Shown piece by piece: positions 33,739-47,200 of a stretch of DNA of 64,000 bases; positions within the stretch are counted from its first letter, which is position 1, and every line of letters starts with the position of its first letter. A program made the translations under genes and the position numbers. Source of the stretch: Lentinus brumalis (taxonomy: Eukaryota; Basidiomycota; Agaricomycetes; Polyporales; Polyporaceae); NCBI GenBank assembly GCA_001792895.1, contig MARA01000049.1, positions 216,262 to 280,261 of the forward strand. The letters run 5' to 3'. Below the pieces are notes generated by a model. The model made no database searches, was not told where the DNA came from, and saw nothing but the letters and a program-made list of their open reading frames with translations.

Positions 33739-36700
33739 ATGCCGTTCCGCCCGACGTCCAGCGCAGGCAGGCCGTCGTCCGCACGCCCCACCACAGGCCG
33801 CCCCGGCACCGCGGGCTACTTCGACCGCGACCCCCAGTACACGTACGACTACTCGCTCGACGAGGAAGACGAGGACGACGAGTCCGACGCCGGCGACGTC
33901 TTTGCCTTCGGCCCTCCCCCCACAGCGACCTCCCCCATTACCCCGCCGCCCCCGACATGGGATCCCAACAGCGTCGATCGCGTCGGTCCCGACCCAGGCC
34001 CCTCCCAGCCATATCACCGCGCACCATACCCGCTCAGCCCCGTCGAATCGCCCCCCTCGACGGACTCCCAGAACCAAGACGACGACCCGTACCGGATGCG
34101 CAGGATGGCTCCCCCGTCCGCCTCGACCGTACCGACAACAGCAACGGGCCGCTTCACCGGCGTGAGCTCAGCAATCAGCTCGCGCGAGGTACATGTCTCG
34201 CTCACGCAGGGCGAGCGAGGGAAGGGCAAGGATCGCCCGCCATCCACGGCGAGGTCAACGAGCTTTCCGAGCGTTGCAGACTCGGCCTCGATCAAGTAAG
34301 TCATCCACTCCATCTGACCAACGTTATCGAAGACATGGAAGGGAAAGTCCCCCCGCTTTGGCTTCCGCCTGTTCCACTCCCACCAGTTCGCTCTTCATGC
34401 TGCTCCGCTTCCACTGTTTTACCTTCCACTCGGTTCACGCATTCCACTTGCACTGTTGCACTCGCCTGCTCGTCTCCCTTTGCCTCTAGCGCATGACACT
34501 TCACCACCTATCCGCACTTCTACATTCAGTCTCTGGGTCCACGTCTCTGTCCTACTCCGTGTCAACGGCAGACAGAACACATTCCAGGATGGCGACACTG
34601 CATGCGCGTATTGATTCTGCACCGGGCGATAGGCGAGGACAAAGGTGCACGAGGGTACCTACTCACTGTCGCCCGACATGTCATGTTTTCGGGTGATAGT
34701 CCAGCAGTAGGTTACCTCTGCTCGCCACTATCCACCCGCTACCACCCGGTGCAAACTGGGCTTGTGCTTGCAGTGCGAGTGGGTTCCGTATAGGCGGTTG
34801 GAACATGGCGTCACGCTTGGCTTGTGGCCCCTACTCGCGCCCTCTGCAGACGTTCTATCATGACCGTAGACGAATACAGAGTTTGCTCAGGTCGTTGCGA
34901 GTCGCGCCTTTGACACGGCTGTCTCACGCGCTGTTCCCGTCATCGACTCGCAGCTGGCGGAAATTTAGCTGCGGGTCGATGAAGTGGAACCATGCGGTAA
35001 GTCTAGCTTCGTACTACCGCTTTGACCAACGAGCGCTCTCCCGACGCCTGGTACTGCGTCACTATCTGCACTTCTATTCTTCAGTCTCCGGGTGGCCGTT
35101 CGTGTTCGTGTCCCACTCCGTCTCTGCGGCAAGGGACGGGACCCATACAGGACGTCTGGTGGGTTACATTGGCTTGTGGCGTCCACTTGCGCTCTCTGCA
35201 GATGTTTTCGAGGGAATCGCGCTGTTCCTGTTATCGACTCGCAGCTGGCCGAAGCTTAGCGGTACAATGCTCTGTGCATGTCTCCGAGTCCGGCGCGGTC
35301 ACTATCGTGCACTTGAGGGACTCCCCTCTCGTCTCTTTGTTGTTGCCGTGCGGCGGACCTTGGCGTGAGATATTCCTCGGGCTGGGGCGAGCGACCGCAT
35401 TAATCCTACGTCCTCCTCTATTTTCGTTGCATTTTTTGGAGCAGTCCTGTTTGGGCTCATACTCTCAGTGGTTGTTCTCGGCTCGCTAGCATGCACTGGT
35501 GCATGGGACGGTGATTGCTCCAGCTACGCTACCTCTGCGAGTGTCGTTGATCACGCGCCGAATATCCCGTCCAGCACTTGATTTGGGGCTTCGTCTTCCT
35601 TCTATGTTTTCTCGTCGCTACAGTCCCTCGTGGGGTTAGCAACGAGATGGCATTGGCCGGCTTGCACAGCGGTGCTTGCGATTTACTCAACTCGACGACA
35701 GCTCGCTGCGATTTGCTGTTTGAGAGTAAGGATCCTGAATTGGAGATATTCCTGGTCAGCCTAGCGGATGCGACGCCGTGAGGCTAGGCTGGCGCACGCT
35801 CCGGGGCTTGAATCGCTTTGCCGTCGTTCGCTGTTCTCGCAATACTTTTTCCGGGTCTCATTTCACGTGCTGACACACTCGATCTTGCAGAAGGATGGAG
35901 TTCGACTTTGAGGCGGACGAAGACGAAGACAGCCCATACCCAGAGGTCCGCGCCTCGGTATCAAATATCGACGACCCGGAGATGCCGGCCATGACACCAC
36001 GGATGTGGCTTATTGGCCTGACGCTCACGCTGGCATCTGGGTGAGTGGACGCCGTGCTCTGTCGCTCCCGCGGCTGTCGCGGACATGCGCGACATGCGGT
36101 GCTGACTCCTGAGTCGCAGGTGCGCGAACCTCTTCTTCAACTTCCGACAACCAGCGCCCTCGATCGTCTCGAATGTTCTCCTCCTCCTCGCACACCCCCT
36201 GGGCAAGGTGCTCGCGCTCACGATGCCAATACGAACCTTCCGGCTTCCCCGGTGGTTAGGCGGCTACGAGTTCTCGCTGAACCCCGGTCCGTGGAACATC
36301 AAAGAACACGCGCTGGTGTACATCATGGCGAACGTGTCCATTGGTGTCCCGACTGCGCTCAATGCCGTGGTCGTTGCGGAGCTCAACTATGGCGTTAAGC
36401 TTGGCTATGGATTCAATGCGCTGCTGATCCTCGCGACGCAGTTGACGGGATTCTCACTTGCGGGCTTGTGTAGGCGATTCCTTGTTTGGCCTGCGAGTAT
36501 GGTCTGGCCGCAGAACTTGATCGTATGTACTCTCTTGAACACGCTGCACGCGGAGGAGGAGGACGCGCGTGGCGGCCTGTCTCGGTTCAAGTTCTTCTGC
36601 TACGCGACGGTCGGGGCGTTCTTCTGGTTCTTCCTCCCTGGTACGTGACATGTCCCAAGTACAATCCTTGGCGCTGATCCTCCGTACAGGCTACCTCTTC

Positions 36701-38419
36701 AGCGCGCTCTCCATCTTCTCCTTCGTCTGCTGGGCTAGGCCGCAGGACGTCGTCATCAACCAGCTCTTCGGCGTGTCCAGCGGACTGGGGATGAGTGTCC
36801 TCACGTTCGACTGGTCGCAGATCACCTGGATCGGTAGCCCTCTGATGGTACCCTGGTGGGCGGAGGTCCAGATCTTCTCCGGCTTCTTCATCATCTACTG
36901 GATATTGTGTCCCATTCTGTACTATACCAATGTGAGTACGCGCGTCCAGTATGCAGCACACAGCTTCTGACCTGCTGCTCTTCAGTCTTGGGATCTTGCG
37001 TACTTCCCTATGATGGCGAACAACCCCTACGATCGCTACGGCAAAATCTACGATGTCACGCGAGTGCTTACCGACGAGCAGACGTTCGACCAGGCGGCAT
37101 ACGAGAACTACTCGCCGCTGTTCCTTCCTGCGTCGTACGCCATCACCTACCTCGTCGCTTTCGCACTCTCGTCTGCGATGATCGTCCACACCATCCTGTA
37201 CCATGGCCGCACGGTCATCCACGGACTGACGCAGACACGGATCGAGAAGGACGACATCCACGCGAAGCTCATGCGCGCGTACCCGGAGGTGCCCGATTGG
37301 TGGTATCTGTTGACCTTTGTCGCGTGCTTCTCGCTCGCGATCGTCACGGCGGAGGTGTGGCATACAGAGATCCCAGTCTGGGCGCTGATTCTCGCCATCG
37401 CCCTCCCGGTGGTGTACATGGTGCCTTCAGGATACGTGTACGCACTGACGGGTCAGAATGTGAGTTGGCTCCTTTGCATTAGAACGGGACGATCCTGACG
37501 TCCTCGCAGATCACTATCAACCTGCTCGCGCAGATCATCCCAGGTATGATCCTTCCTGGCAAGCCGCTCCCGAACATGGTAAGCTGTGCGCCCCCACAAT
37601 GCACTGCACCGTAAATACTCACTGCGCCCACGCAGATCTTCAAGGCGTATGCGGTGCAGACCCTGGCAGAGGGTACTGCGTTCGTCCAGGATCTCAAGCT
37701 CGGTCACTACGTCAAGCTCCCCCCACGCGCCACCTTCTCCGTGCAACTCGTAGCCACCACACTCGTCGGCCTGCTCCAGGTTGGTGTCAAGGAGTGGATG
37801 TTCTTGCACATCCCGGACATCTGCCAGCCCGGCCAGAAGGACTTCCTCACGTGCCCGCACAACCAGGTGCTCTATACAACGTCGGCCATCTGGGGACTCA
37901 TCGGTCCTGCGCGGCAGTTCGGGACGCAGTCGATCTACCACCCACAGCTGTACGCGATTGCGATCGGGGGCGTGCTCCCGCTGCCGTTCTGGTACTGGCA
38001 GCGCAGGTGGCCGAACAAGTGGAACAAGTTCATCAACCTGCCGATCATCTTGAACGGGGTCGGGCTCATCCCGCCAGCGACCGGCATCAACTACTCGTCG
38101 TGGTTCCTGCTCGGGTTCATCTTCCAGTTCGTGATCCGGAGGAGAAATTTCGTGTGGTGGAGCAAGTTCAACTACGTGCTCACTGCGGCGTTCGACTGCG
38201 GGACGGTGCTCAGTGTGCTGTTCATCTTCTTCACGCTGCAGTTCCCTAAGGGCGGAGTCAACTTGAATTGGTGGGGGAACACGGTGTACCAGAACAGTGA
38301 GTGGTCTCAGTTCCGCTTTAATATGCGTGACTTCGGCGATGCTGACTATGGGGCTTGCAGCTGCGGACTTCAAGAGATTACCACTGAAGCATGTTCCTGA
38401 TGGTGGCATCAAGTGGTAG
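33739..38419 (+). CDS. OPT-family oligopeptide transporter
   Basis: A proton-coupled transporter of small peptides or related metal-binding compounds, expected in the plasma membrane. Exon 1 (33739-34295) encodes a polar, acidic N-terminal tail (SLDEEDEDDESDAGDVFAFG). A 1,595-bp intron follows, and exon 2 starts at 35891. The joint keeps the frame (SIK then RMEFDFEADEDEDSPYPEVR), and SPYPEVRASVSN is typical just before the first TM of basidiomycete OPTs. The family signature NPGPWNIKEHALVYIMANVS (about 36285) and the KIPPR-type motif KLPPR (about 37710) are present. At least six further short introns occur; the protein ends DGGIKW. About 12-16 TM segments. Length is normal. Confidence 0.9.
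34515..35265. repeat. Degenerate direct repeats inside the long OPT intron
   Basis: Three blocks recur in the same order: 34520-34575 and 35075-35135 (TCAGTCTC-GGGT, then CCACTCCGT), 34815-34855 and 35168-35208 (TTGGCTTGTGGC, then CTCTGCAGA), and 34928-34975 and 35217-35262 (ATCGACTCGCAGCTGGC). Spacing differs, so one copy has lost internal sequence. Confidence 0.65.
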
Positions 38420-41386
38420 CAAGACGTGCCCGCTCATTAGAGCCACCCTTCCGCCTTTCCTTTCGTCATATGGGACATTCGTTTAGCTGCGTGTACGAGT
38501 GGAGGCGCGTCCCGAAACTGAAACAACATCCGATATCCCCCCATCCCTCGTTCTGGCCGCCTTCTGTGTTCTTGCGGGCTCTCTTCATCCTCTTGGCGCC
38601 GTTGCCATGAGCTTTGGTTATGAATAGCTGTTGCGACACAGCTTCCCACTTTCTCTTGCCCGTCACTCTGGTCCGCCACCCTGGGAGCACCCTCACACCT
38701 CTCGCCCTCGTCTACCGCCATCTGCATCCGTCTATCCTTATCTTCGGCATCTGCGTCCGTGTCATCCTTCCCATACCACCCTCCTGTCCTCGTCCCCTCT
38801 TCCCAATCACGGCTTCATTGCGCGTGCAACGAGTCCACGCCCATCCCGCACGCTATCCCGCGCACCCTGTCAGCCGTTCTGCGCTGCCGTCCTCCGCAGC
38901 CGTTTTCCGTTCTCATGCACATGTATCCGTCCCTTCCGCGAGTTCCGGGTTTCCAGGTTCAAGTTCCACACGGTTCATGGTTCAGCTCAGTAGCATATTA
39001 GATATACCTTACATCCGTCCCTACGTATACGCGCGCGCCGCCTGTTTGTTCTGTACACCCCCATGTAAAGTTGCGGGTTCGGCCCGTCTCCTCGACCATT
39101 CCTTGCCCGCGTTCCTTACCATCGCGTCCTGCATCCGATCACATTCCCCAGCCCAGCCCATGCACGTACGGCACATTATTGTCTGTCGTCCCCCGCCGCT
39201 CCCTTCGCGCCCGTGGTCTCAGTCGTTTCTCTTCCGGTGGTACCCGTGTCCAAATTGTGTCCAAGTTGTCAAAGTGTGTGTCAGATGTCTCTAGCCGTAA
39301 CCATAAGAGTAACCGTTACCTCTCTCCCCTCCAGTACCTCTTTTCATGATATCCAATTCAAGAACCGCATGTAAGCCGTCGCAGCACAAGGACAGAAAAC
39401 ATCTTCGAGAGTCTTCGAGCGTGCCGTGTCCTCAGCGTTTGTGTGGACCTCCTTCGCTTGTGAGTAGGCTGGATCGTACGAGACCGTCACACTCGCCGTC
39501 CCCGTCAGTGTTTCTCCGACTCGACAGCCTGGCCGCTGGGCACGGGGCGTGTGCGTAAACTGCAACCTTGTCTCGGGCGACGGGAGCCTGTCTGTCGCTC
39601 GGGGTTCGACTGTCGGACAACGTCTCGGGAGCAGTACCGCCGTGACCCGCTGAATGGGCGTCCTAGCTTCCAGTCATCGCTGGCATCCCGGGCCCTCGGC
39701 GCGGGCTTGACGACCGACCAAGTGCTGGGGGCCGAGATGAGGGGAGGGAGGTCAGGCGGTCTCGGGGAGTCCGAGTCCGAGTCCGCCTCCGCCATCAGCG
39801 AAAAGGTCACTCGCATATAGACGGCTATAGACGGAGATGACGACTTACAGGCAAGTATAGGGTTTTGCGGAGAAGGCTGAATAGGATACGTGTTTACAGG
39901 GTTTTGTTGAGGTCGGTGAGATCCTAGAGAGTCCTGTAGGATCCTATCGTGAGCGAATAAGACCGGGTAGGCGGCTCTAAGTACTATCTATCAGCACTTC
40001 GCCCAGTTGGCCTAAGGAATACGGACCGGACTCAGCGTGGGCATTCGGAACCTTCGACCAGCTTCGACCTCGTGACCGGTGGATGCGTCAACACGACGCG
40101 GGTTGTTGACGCGTCTGTACCTCCCAGGGTTGGCTTTCAAACATGAAGAGGTTTACATGATATAAGTAAGCCGTCATCATGATCCCATCGATCCCCCTCA
40201 TCTTGTTCTCCTTCCACCACCGTCTCCCTTCCCCTGTGAGCCCGATTCACTCAGTCCGTGCAGCGGTGCCACCGCGGTACAACACTCCGAGACAGGAGCA
40301 CTGGTGATTACCATCGGTGAGTGTTCAGACTAGACTGACGGCTACGACAAGGTACGTGCGGCTTCGAGGCTCCTATGTCAGCTGAATTTGCAGTCACGGT
40401 AAGTACTTCATGCGTAGAAGAGTAAGTAACTTGCAACCCTCACCATAATCTTCTCTTCGCTCGTCTACGCCGCTAACACGCCGTCGAGTAGACACATACT
40501 TTTCAGGCTGCGCGAAGTTGACATTGAGGAGGGTTGAGGGAAGTAAGTATTGATTGGACGTTATGATTACGTAATGGTATTAGTAACTAGTCAATATGAT
40601 CCATTCGTTCAGAACAGTCACTGAATGGTTCGAATAGCCGATATGAGCGTGAGCGGCGAGCTGAACCAACCAACAGGGTTCTATAGACCCCTGCCATGGT
40701 GCCCGCACTTCTCTCTAGACGTCTATCGCTCTCCCAGCGAGAGGCTACAGTTGCCTATCATTGCGTGCGCGCTCCTCTATAGACTAATATGACTATCGAC
40801 CCTCCCGTGTAGTAAGTGGCCATCCGTCGACTAGCAAATATCGACCCGGTAGGCCTAGATAAACATTTACATAGGCTTACAGGTAAGATGCACTTTTCCG
40901 CGATGGCTCTCGTCGTAGAAGTGTTCTACATACATATAGACTGCGCCTCCCTTCGCCCCGCAGCTTTCGCTCTCACGCGAGATATCGCCGGGAGTACCGG
41001 GCAGGTATGTCAATTCATTCGAGGCTCGAGTACCTGTTTGCAAGCGGGCAGAGGTGGGATAATGTCGAGGTCGCCGAAAACCAGTTTGAGCTGTTGGTGA
41101 CTTCTTCTGTCCATGTCAAGGTCATGTCGGAATGCGAGCTTAGTGCTAGGTGCTGAAGGTACATGCCCGTCGAGTCCGAGAGATTATCTGGAACAATGTC
41201 CGGACTCGTTCATCAATTGTCCATCAAAGCGGCAAGTAGGCTGCTTTAGTGGCTGTGCATCGTGTAAAGTATGTAGTCTTGGCGCAGTGGCAGTTGGCTG
41301 TGTACCGCGCCTTGGCGCGAGATGCGACGGTCAACAGCGGCGACACTCTGAGTCTGCTTGTCCATCTACTCTCACCACTGTCTGCT
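38420..41386. other. Gene-poor stretch of about 3 kb
   Basis: The first 900 bp are pyrimidine-rich on the plus strand and include the OPT 3' region. Around 39505-39816 on the minus strand a serine/proline-rich frame of 103 residues is open but matches nothing I know. The rest, to 41386, has only short frames. The motif CTATAGAC recurs a few times between 39820 and 40800. Confidence 0.4.
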
Positions 41387-43704
41387 ATGTTTCGACGCTA
41401 CAAGGACTATCTGCCGCTATCTCTTCTTTCAGACGACGAGGAAGGCACACCATACAGGCCCCAGAAGACGGACATGCGGCGGAGACTGCTGACGCGCGGG
41501 TTGGTCCTGGTCTCCGTGGTGGTCAACCTGTACTTCGTATACTCGTCATTCACAGCCTGGCCCGCACCTCTGGATGACTACCAATCACTGTGAGTGTCTC
41601 TTCTACGGGCTGCTGCGGTTCGTGCTGGTGGGAACTCGGTGAGGAGAACTCGGGGTTATGGGACCAGGGAGTGGGATCGGAACTCGGAGGCATCGAAGAT
41701 GCTCGTTGGAGCTACATATGCGAGAGAGCAAAGGATCCAAGCGCACTATTGCCCGTGTCCTTGGACCCGAGGATTACTGCTGCGTATGTGCTCCATCGTC
41801 TGCCCGCAGTCACATCCGAGCGGGGAAGAAACTGGTATTTTCGCGCACGTACGTGATTTATTCATGGAGATGACACCGAAGCTCCTGCGCCGTACGAAGC
41901 TCCACATGCATTCATAAGTTCACGCCTCGGCGTCGTCGTCCTATTGCCTTGCATACTTGCATAGGCAACCTGAGCTTCGTTCCGAGCACGCATACGCGTA
42001 TATATGTGCACTCTCAACAGTCGTTCGCGAGGAATAATGCCTTCACCTTGGGGCTGTTGGCGGGGTCGTTGCATCGCGGTAATTCTTTACACACGCGCCG
42101 GAGATATGCACGGGAGCGGAGTGTCTGTGACGTGCCGCGCTCAACATTCTGTACATCCGTGCCCGTGTGCAAGGATGAGCGAGATGGTCCTGCTTTCACC
42201 TCGCATCGCATGCGTCATTGCTATATTTGGGAGGGAAGTGCACAATCGACACCATGGTGGCTTCGACATCTATGCGCGCTGCAGACGTTCATACTTTGCG
42301 GCCGCCGCGTACATGTTGATCTGACGAGTAGAGCCCTCTCGGACATGCAGGCATGATACGCCTGGCAAACCAGGGCTGACGGTGCCCGGAGTATCGTTCG
42401 TGTCGCGTCAGACCGCGCGCGCCCGTCGAGTCGGAGGTGCCCTCCTTGTCGGCTGCGGACGACCCTAAGTTCCAATACAGGGACCCCGCTCTGCTCGCGT
42501 CGCACTCTCAACTCATGCCATGTCATGATCAGATGGTAGGAGCCATGGCGCTGTCCGCAGGTCGGGACGGGTGTGCTGTACAAGAGCTCTGCGAAGCTCC
42601 TCGTCTACCCTCTGCCCAAGGGACAACGACGGTGAGCCGCAGCAGGATGCGAGAGCGATCATGAGCTATGTGAGAGCGAAGAGCCGCCTCTGGACATATT
42701 CAGGAGTATCGGTCGGGCCTCTATCTCGGTGTGATCATACAAAAGTCTTCCGTCCAGCCAGGTTCCCATCAGCGCGCCATACACTGCGTGCGCACGACAG
42801 CTGACCACGATCCCCATCCAGGAACACGCATCCCGTCGTCGAGGAGAAAGCCCTCTCATTCAAACCTCCAAATTCCCGGGACAACGCCGTCGTGACAGGG
42901 CTGTACACGGACGCCTTCGCGACCGCAGTCGCCACGCTCGGCCACACCCTGAGCGTCGCCAACTCCTCCGCCTCCCGCCTCCTCTTCTACCTCCCCGACA
43001 AAATCTCCAAGCGCGCGCTCTGCATCGCGTCCGTCTCCGGCTGGGACCCAATACCGATCGAGCGCATCGCCCCGCCGTTCAGCGGCGTGCACCGGCACTT
43101 CCTCGACCAGTACTCGAAGCTGCACCTCTGGACGCTCGACCAGCGCGGGTACGAGAGCGTCGTGTACGTCGACGCCGACGCGCTCGTCCGCCGCAACTTC
43201 GACGAGCTCTTCCGCCTCCCGTTCACCTTCGGGGCCGTCCCGGACGTGTACACGACCGCGCAGGGGTACGTGACCTCGTTCAACGCGGGCGTGATGTTCC
43301 TCCGCCCGGACACGGAGCTCTACAACGACATGGTCGCGAAGATCGCGACGGCGCGGTACCCCGCGGAGCAGGCCGAGCAGGCCTTCCTCAACCTCTACTT
43401 TGGCGCGGAGGTCCTCCGTCTGCCGTACGCGTACAACGCGAACCTCGCGATCAAGAAGCGCACCCCGGCACTGTGGGATGCGCTCCAGGACGAGATGCGC
43501 ATCATGCACTTCACGATGGCGAAGCCGTTCCTTCAGGGCGACTACGCGGAGGTGCCGCTGAACCAGCTCGAGCGCAACGCGGAGAAGGTCGCGAGGAAAA
43601 AGCCCGCGTTCAAGCGCGAGATCGTCGAGTGGCTCGAGGCGTGGCATGAGACGAGGAGGGTGTACCGCTCGAAGCTCGACAAGTGCGATGCGTTGACTGA
43701 GTGA
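41387..43704 (+). CDS. GT8 glycosyltransferase, type II membrane protein
   Basis: Exon 1 (41387-41589) encodes a short cytoplasmic tail and a signal anchor (RGLVLVSVVVNLYFVYSSF). A 1,232-bp intron follows; exon 2 (42822-43704) carries the whole catalytic domain, 361 residues in all. Family blocks: AVVTGLYTDAFATAVATLGH, KLHLWTLDQRGYESVVYVDA with the metal-binding DADA (DxD), SFNAGVMFLRPD, EQAFLNLYFG and YNANLAIKKRTPALW. It transfers a sugar from a nucleotide sugar, probably in the Golgi; glycogenin is a distant relative, but the membrane anchor argues against glycogen priming. The acceptor is unknown. Confidence 0.85.
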
Positions 43705-44244
43705 GGGGGATCTGGTTTGTAGGCGTGTGCGCCGCGTTATTTGCTATGCCTATACGTTTCTCGGATTATACCCATATAATGCACTCGTGGTCACGGCGTC
43801 GCTCTTGCAGAGCTGAAGGAACGTGTTGCTTGCAGTGTACATAATGAGAGATGCGAGTCGTCGTGCGAGATGTAGTCGTGGTGGTGCTGTTGAATGGGTA
43901 TATGAGAGCGGTAGCTAGCCCTTCTGCGAGTGTCCGATCACCAGTCCGTAGCCCCTCATCTACCAGAACAACACGTACCAGGGGCAGCTCCGCGCCCGTC
44001 TATGTGCAAAGCACGACGACGACAATGCGCGAGAGATAGAAAATGAGGTCCAGATGCAAGGAAAACTATACTGCACAAAGTAACGAGTCCGCGAGTACGC
44101 GGAGCTGTAGAGACATAAATGAAGCAAAAAAGATAAACTACTAGCCCGTCATAGTACGATAGACATTCGACCCTATCAAACAACCTACATATCGTCGCTC
44201 GTCTTTCTACTACACCCCACACGGCAGGGTCGAGGTGAGCACGG
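43705..44244. other. Convergent 3' region
   Basis: Lies between the stop of the GT8 gene and the stop of the CSC1-like gene. No gene seen. Confidence 0.5.
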
Positions 44245-47200
44245 TCATAGTGCCCTGTGCGCGCCCCTTCCTGCCATATTTGGTGTGCCACCGGCTAGGC
44301 CTGGTGGCGGCGGCGCGGGGTGTCCGTAGGACGAGTCAGGCGAGGCTCGCTGGGAGCCCATGCCTGGTTGGCTGGGATACCGGTTGTGAGCAGGGTACTG
44401 CTGTGCCGGAGAGTACGGGCGTTGGGGAGGGTACTGTTGGGGTGGAGCGTAGTCTTGAGGAGCGTACTGTTGAGCAGCGTACTGCTGTGGAGGAGCGTAC
44501 TGCTGTGGAGGCGTGTACTGCTGTGGAGGAGTGTACTGGCTCGGGGAAGCGTATTCCTGCTGCGAGGGGTAAGGACGGTGTAGTGGTGCTTCCCGGTATC
44601 CATCGTTCGGGTACGCGTTGGGGTTCAGTGGTGCGTGTGAGTACTCGCTCAGCGGGGTCGTTGCGTAGCCAAGATCGACGTTGCTCCTGCTCGCGGCAAG
44701 GTTCGCATCGAAGTACCCAGACTGCAGATAAAAGACGGTCAACGATTGAAATCCTCACGACAGACCAAGGCACTCACCGAGTTCAGTAATGGCTGGTTAT
44801 CCGGGATGTCTAACCTCGTCATCTCGATCTCAGGCGTAGGACCCTGTGCCAAGTAGCGATCATATCCAAGCATCTTGGTCGGCCCAGGCGACGCGCTCCG
44901 CGCATCCGGGTACATGCTCTTAGTCTCCGACAGCAAGTTGGTCGACGAGATCGACTGAGTGTCCCAATCGTCTCCACGGTCGCGGCGATAGAGCGCAGGG
45001 TCGTACTCGAGGTCGCGCTCCTGAACACCAGCGATCTTGATGCCGCCGGCGACGACGTGCGCTTCAGCCGACTGCCCACCCATGTCGTCGAGCTTGGTCT
45101 GGACGTTACTGATCTTGCCGTGGAACACCTGCGGGAGCAGGTGCGTCATGTTCGCGTGCACCATCGGCGTGAACAGCTCCGAATGCAGTGCCGGGTGCCC
45201 GAAGCGCTTCTCAAGCCGGTTCCGCGCCGTGTCGTTGCGCCGCGAGTGTATCTGCGCCTCGCGCAGCTCGGCCTCCGTCGGGATGTAGTAGCGGAACGAC
45301 GGTTGGAAGAACCGGTGGATGTACATCTTGAAGATGACGATAAAGAGGATCGGGGGGATAGTGGCGATCCAGTGCAGTGAACTGAACCCATGCTGAAGGC
45401 CGATAGCTGGAAGACGACGGTCAGTCGATGAACCGAAGCAGCTCATTGAGCAGGTACGCACTGAGTATCATGATGCACTGCATGAGGACAACTCCAGCCA
45501 GGAGACGGTTGATGACGACGTTCCACATGCGCCCGCCGCTCTCGGTCTTCGAGACGAACACGAACATGAGCTGGTACTTGTACACCCACGAGCTGATCCA
45601 AAAGACCACTGCGCAAGCCACGACCACGAGAGGTGCCAGCGGCGCGAAGAATAAGCCTACGGCTGCCATGAACAGCAGATTCGAGCTGAACCACCGTCAG
45701 CAGATGTCTTTGTGCAGCACAGATGGAAGGAGCTCACAAGTAGATCGCAAACTGGAAATCGGGAGGCTGCGTCCATTCTCGAATCTCACGAGGTGTCCGT
45801 CCAAGGAAGCTGGACAGGGAAGAACAGTCAACGCGCATTCACGATTCGCAGCGATAGGACGTACTGGGTCTTGAAGTAGACAACGAACAGGTTGAGCAGT
45901 TGAGCAAGGTCAAATAGGACAAGGAAACCACGGAGCCTAAGTAGAGAACGTCAGGAGAGTACTTCACACGGCCGGCTGGGACTACGCACGGGAAATAAGT
46001 GAGCCAGTACGACGCCTGGTCGATGTAGGTCTCGTTGATGGTCTGAGGAAGCTCTGTAGGACGTCAGTGAGCTTCCAGCACTGTGCATTTTGTGAATTGG
46101 CGAGAAGTACGCACGATGGAGATTGTCGATGATGTCCTGGAAACTCTTGTGCTTGCCGATCAAGATGACGATCTGCTTCACCGAGTCTGCGCAAAAATCG
46201 TCAGCATCACTGCTCACCCAGCGACTCCGCATGGCGTAGCGACTCACTGAAGATGACACCAATCAGCGTGAAGATGATCAGTTGCGAGATGATCAAGAAC
46301 GCGAAGTAGCGCGCCACGACGGCGCGGTCCATGCGCGAGTGCGTGTACGCGCCCATGTACTTCGTCAACTTGCGCATGATGATCGGCAGCGCCCATCCAA
46401 ACAGCGCAGACACCGCGGGGGCAACACACCACTCAGGAACGTGAACGACCCCGGGGAGGCATCTGACCACGTTTCCAGGAAGGGCACAAACGCGGTCAGC
46501 GAGGACAGGTTGGCGAGAATGGAGATGATCAGCAAGGGCACGGTGTTGAATGCGCAGACAGCGATGAGCCACAGCCAGCCGATAGTCTGCTTGCCGCGAA
46601 TATCTGACCTGCTCCTTCCCAGGTTCTTCCATACCTATAGGCGTAATCAGCACTGGAACCTATCGCTGAGGCAAATCCGCAGCTCACAATGTCCTTGGGG
46701 TTCGGAGCTAGGGTGATAGTGGTGCCTTTCGGGTGCTTATGCCGGAGCATGTTCGCAACGATGTGCGCATACGGAACCGCGGCCATGGACGCGAAACCGT
46801 AGTTCTCGGGCTTGCGCAAGTCAATCTGGTTGCGGAACTCCTCGACGGCACGTTCAGCGCGCTGGAGCTTCGCGCTAGAAGACATGGTCAACACTCTTGC
46901 GGACATCACGATGACATGCTTCAAGCACATACGTGTAGTAGTCGATTGCGTCCTTCTTCTCTCCGCCAATGCCCATGAAACCGCCGATTGTGATGGTCGG
47001 CCGCTTCTTGCCGATCTTACCGCCCTTGAGGTATTTTACCAGTACCGCCTCGAGTTCTCGCACAGCATCATTGTGGTACTCAATGAGCTCCGGTAGACGG
47101 CCGACCTTGCGACCAATATGCACCGAGGTCGTGGGGTACGGGACTTGCACTGACTCGAAGATCGCGCGGATGCCCTCGTCAGACTGCAGCTTCTTCGGCA

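Noticed and set aside
33240..33809. 189-residue minus-strand frame near the OPT start
   Set aside because: It overlaps the promoter and first exon of OPT and has no recognisable content.
38614..39294. 226-residue plus-strand frame after OPT
   Set aside because: It is composed of Ser, Pro, Arg and Cys from pyrimidine-rich DNA, with no domain and no exon partners.
42856..43647. 263-residue minus-strand frame
   Set aside because: It mirrors the GT8 catalytic exon; the plus strand has the clear family motifs.
44400..44560. The PQQY-coding stretch as a CRISPR-like or satellite array
   Set aside because: It is an in-frame protein repeat of the channel tail, and the genome is eukaryotic.
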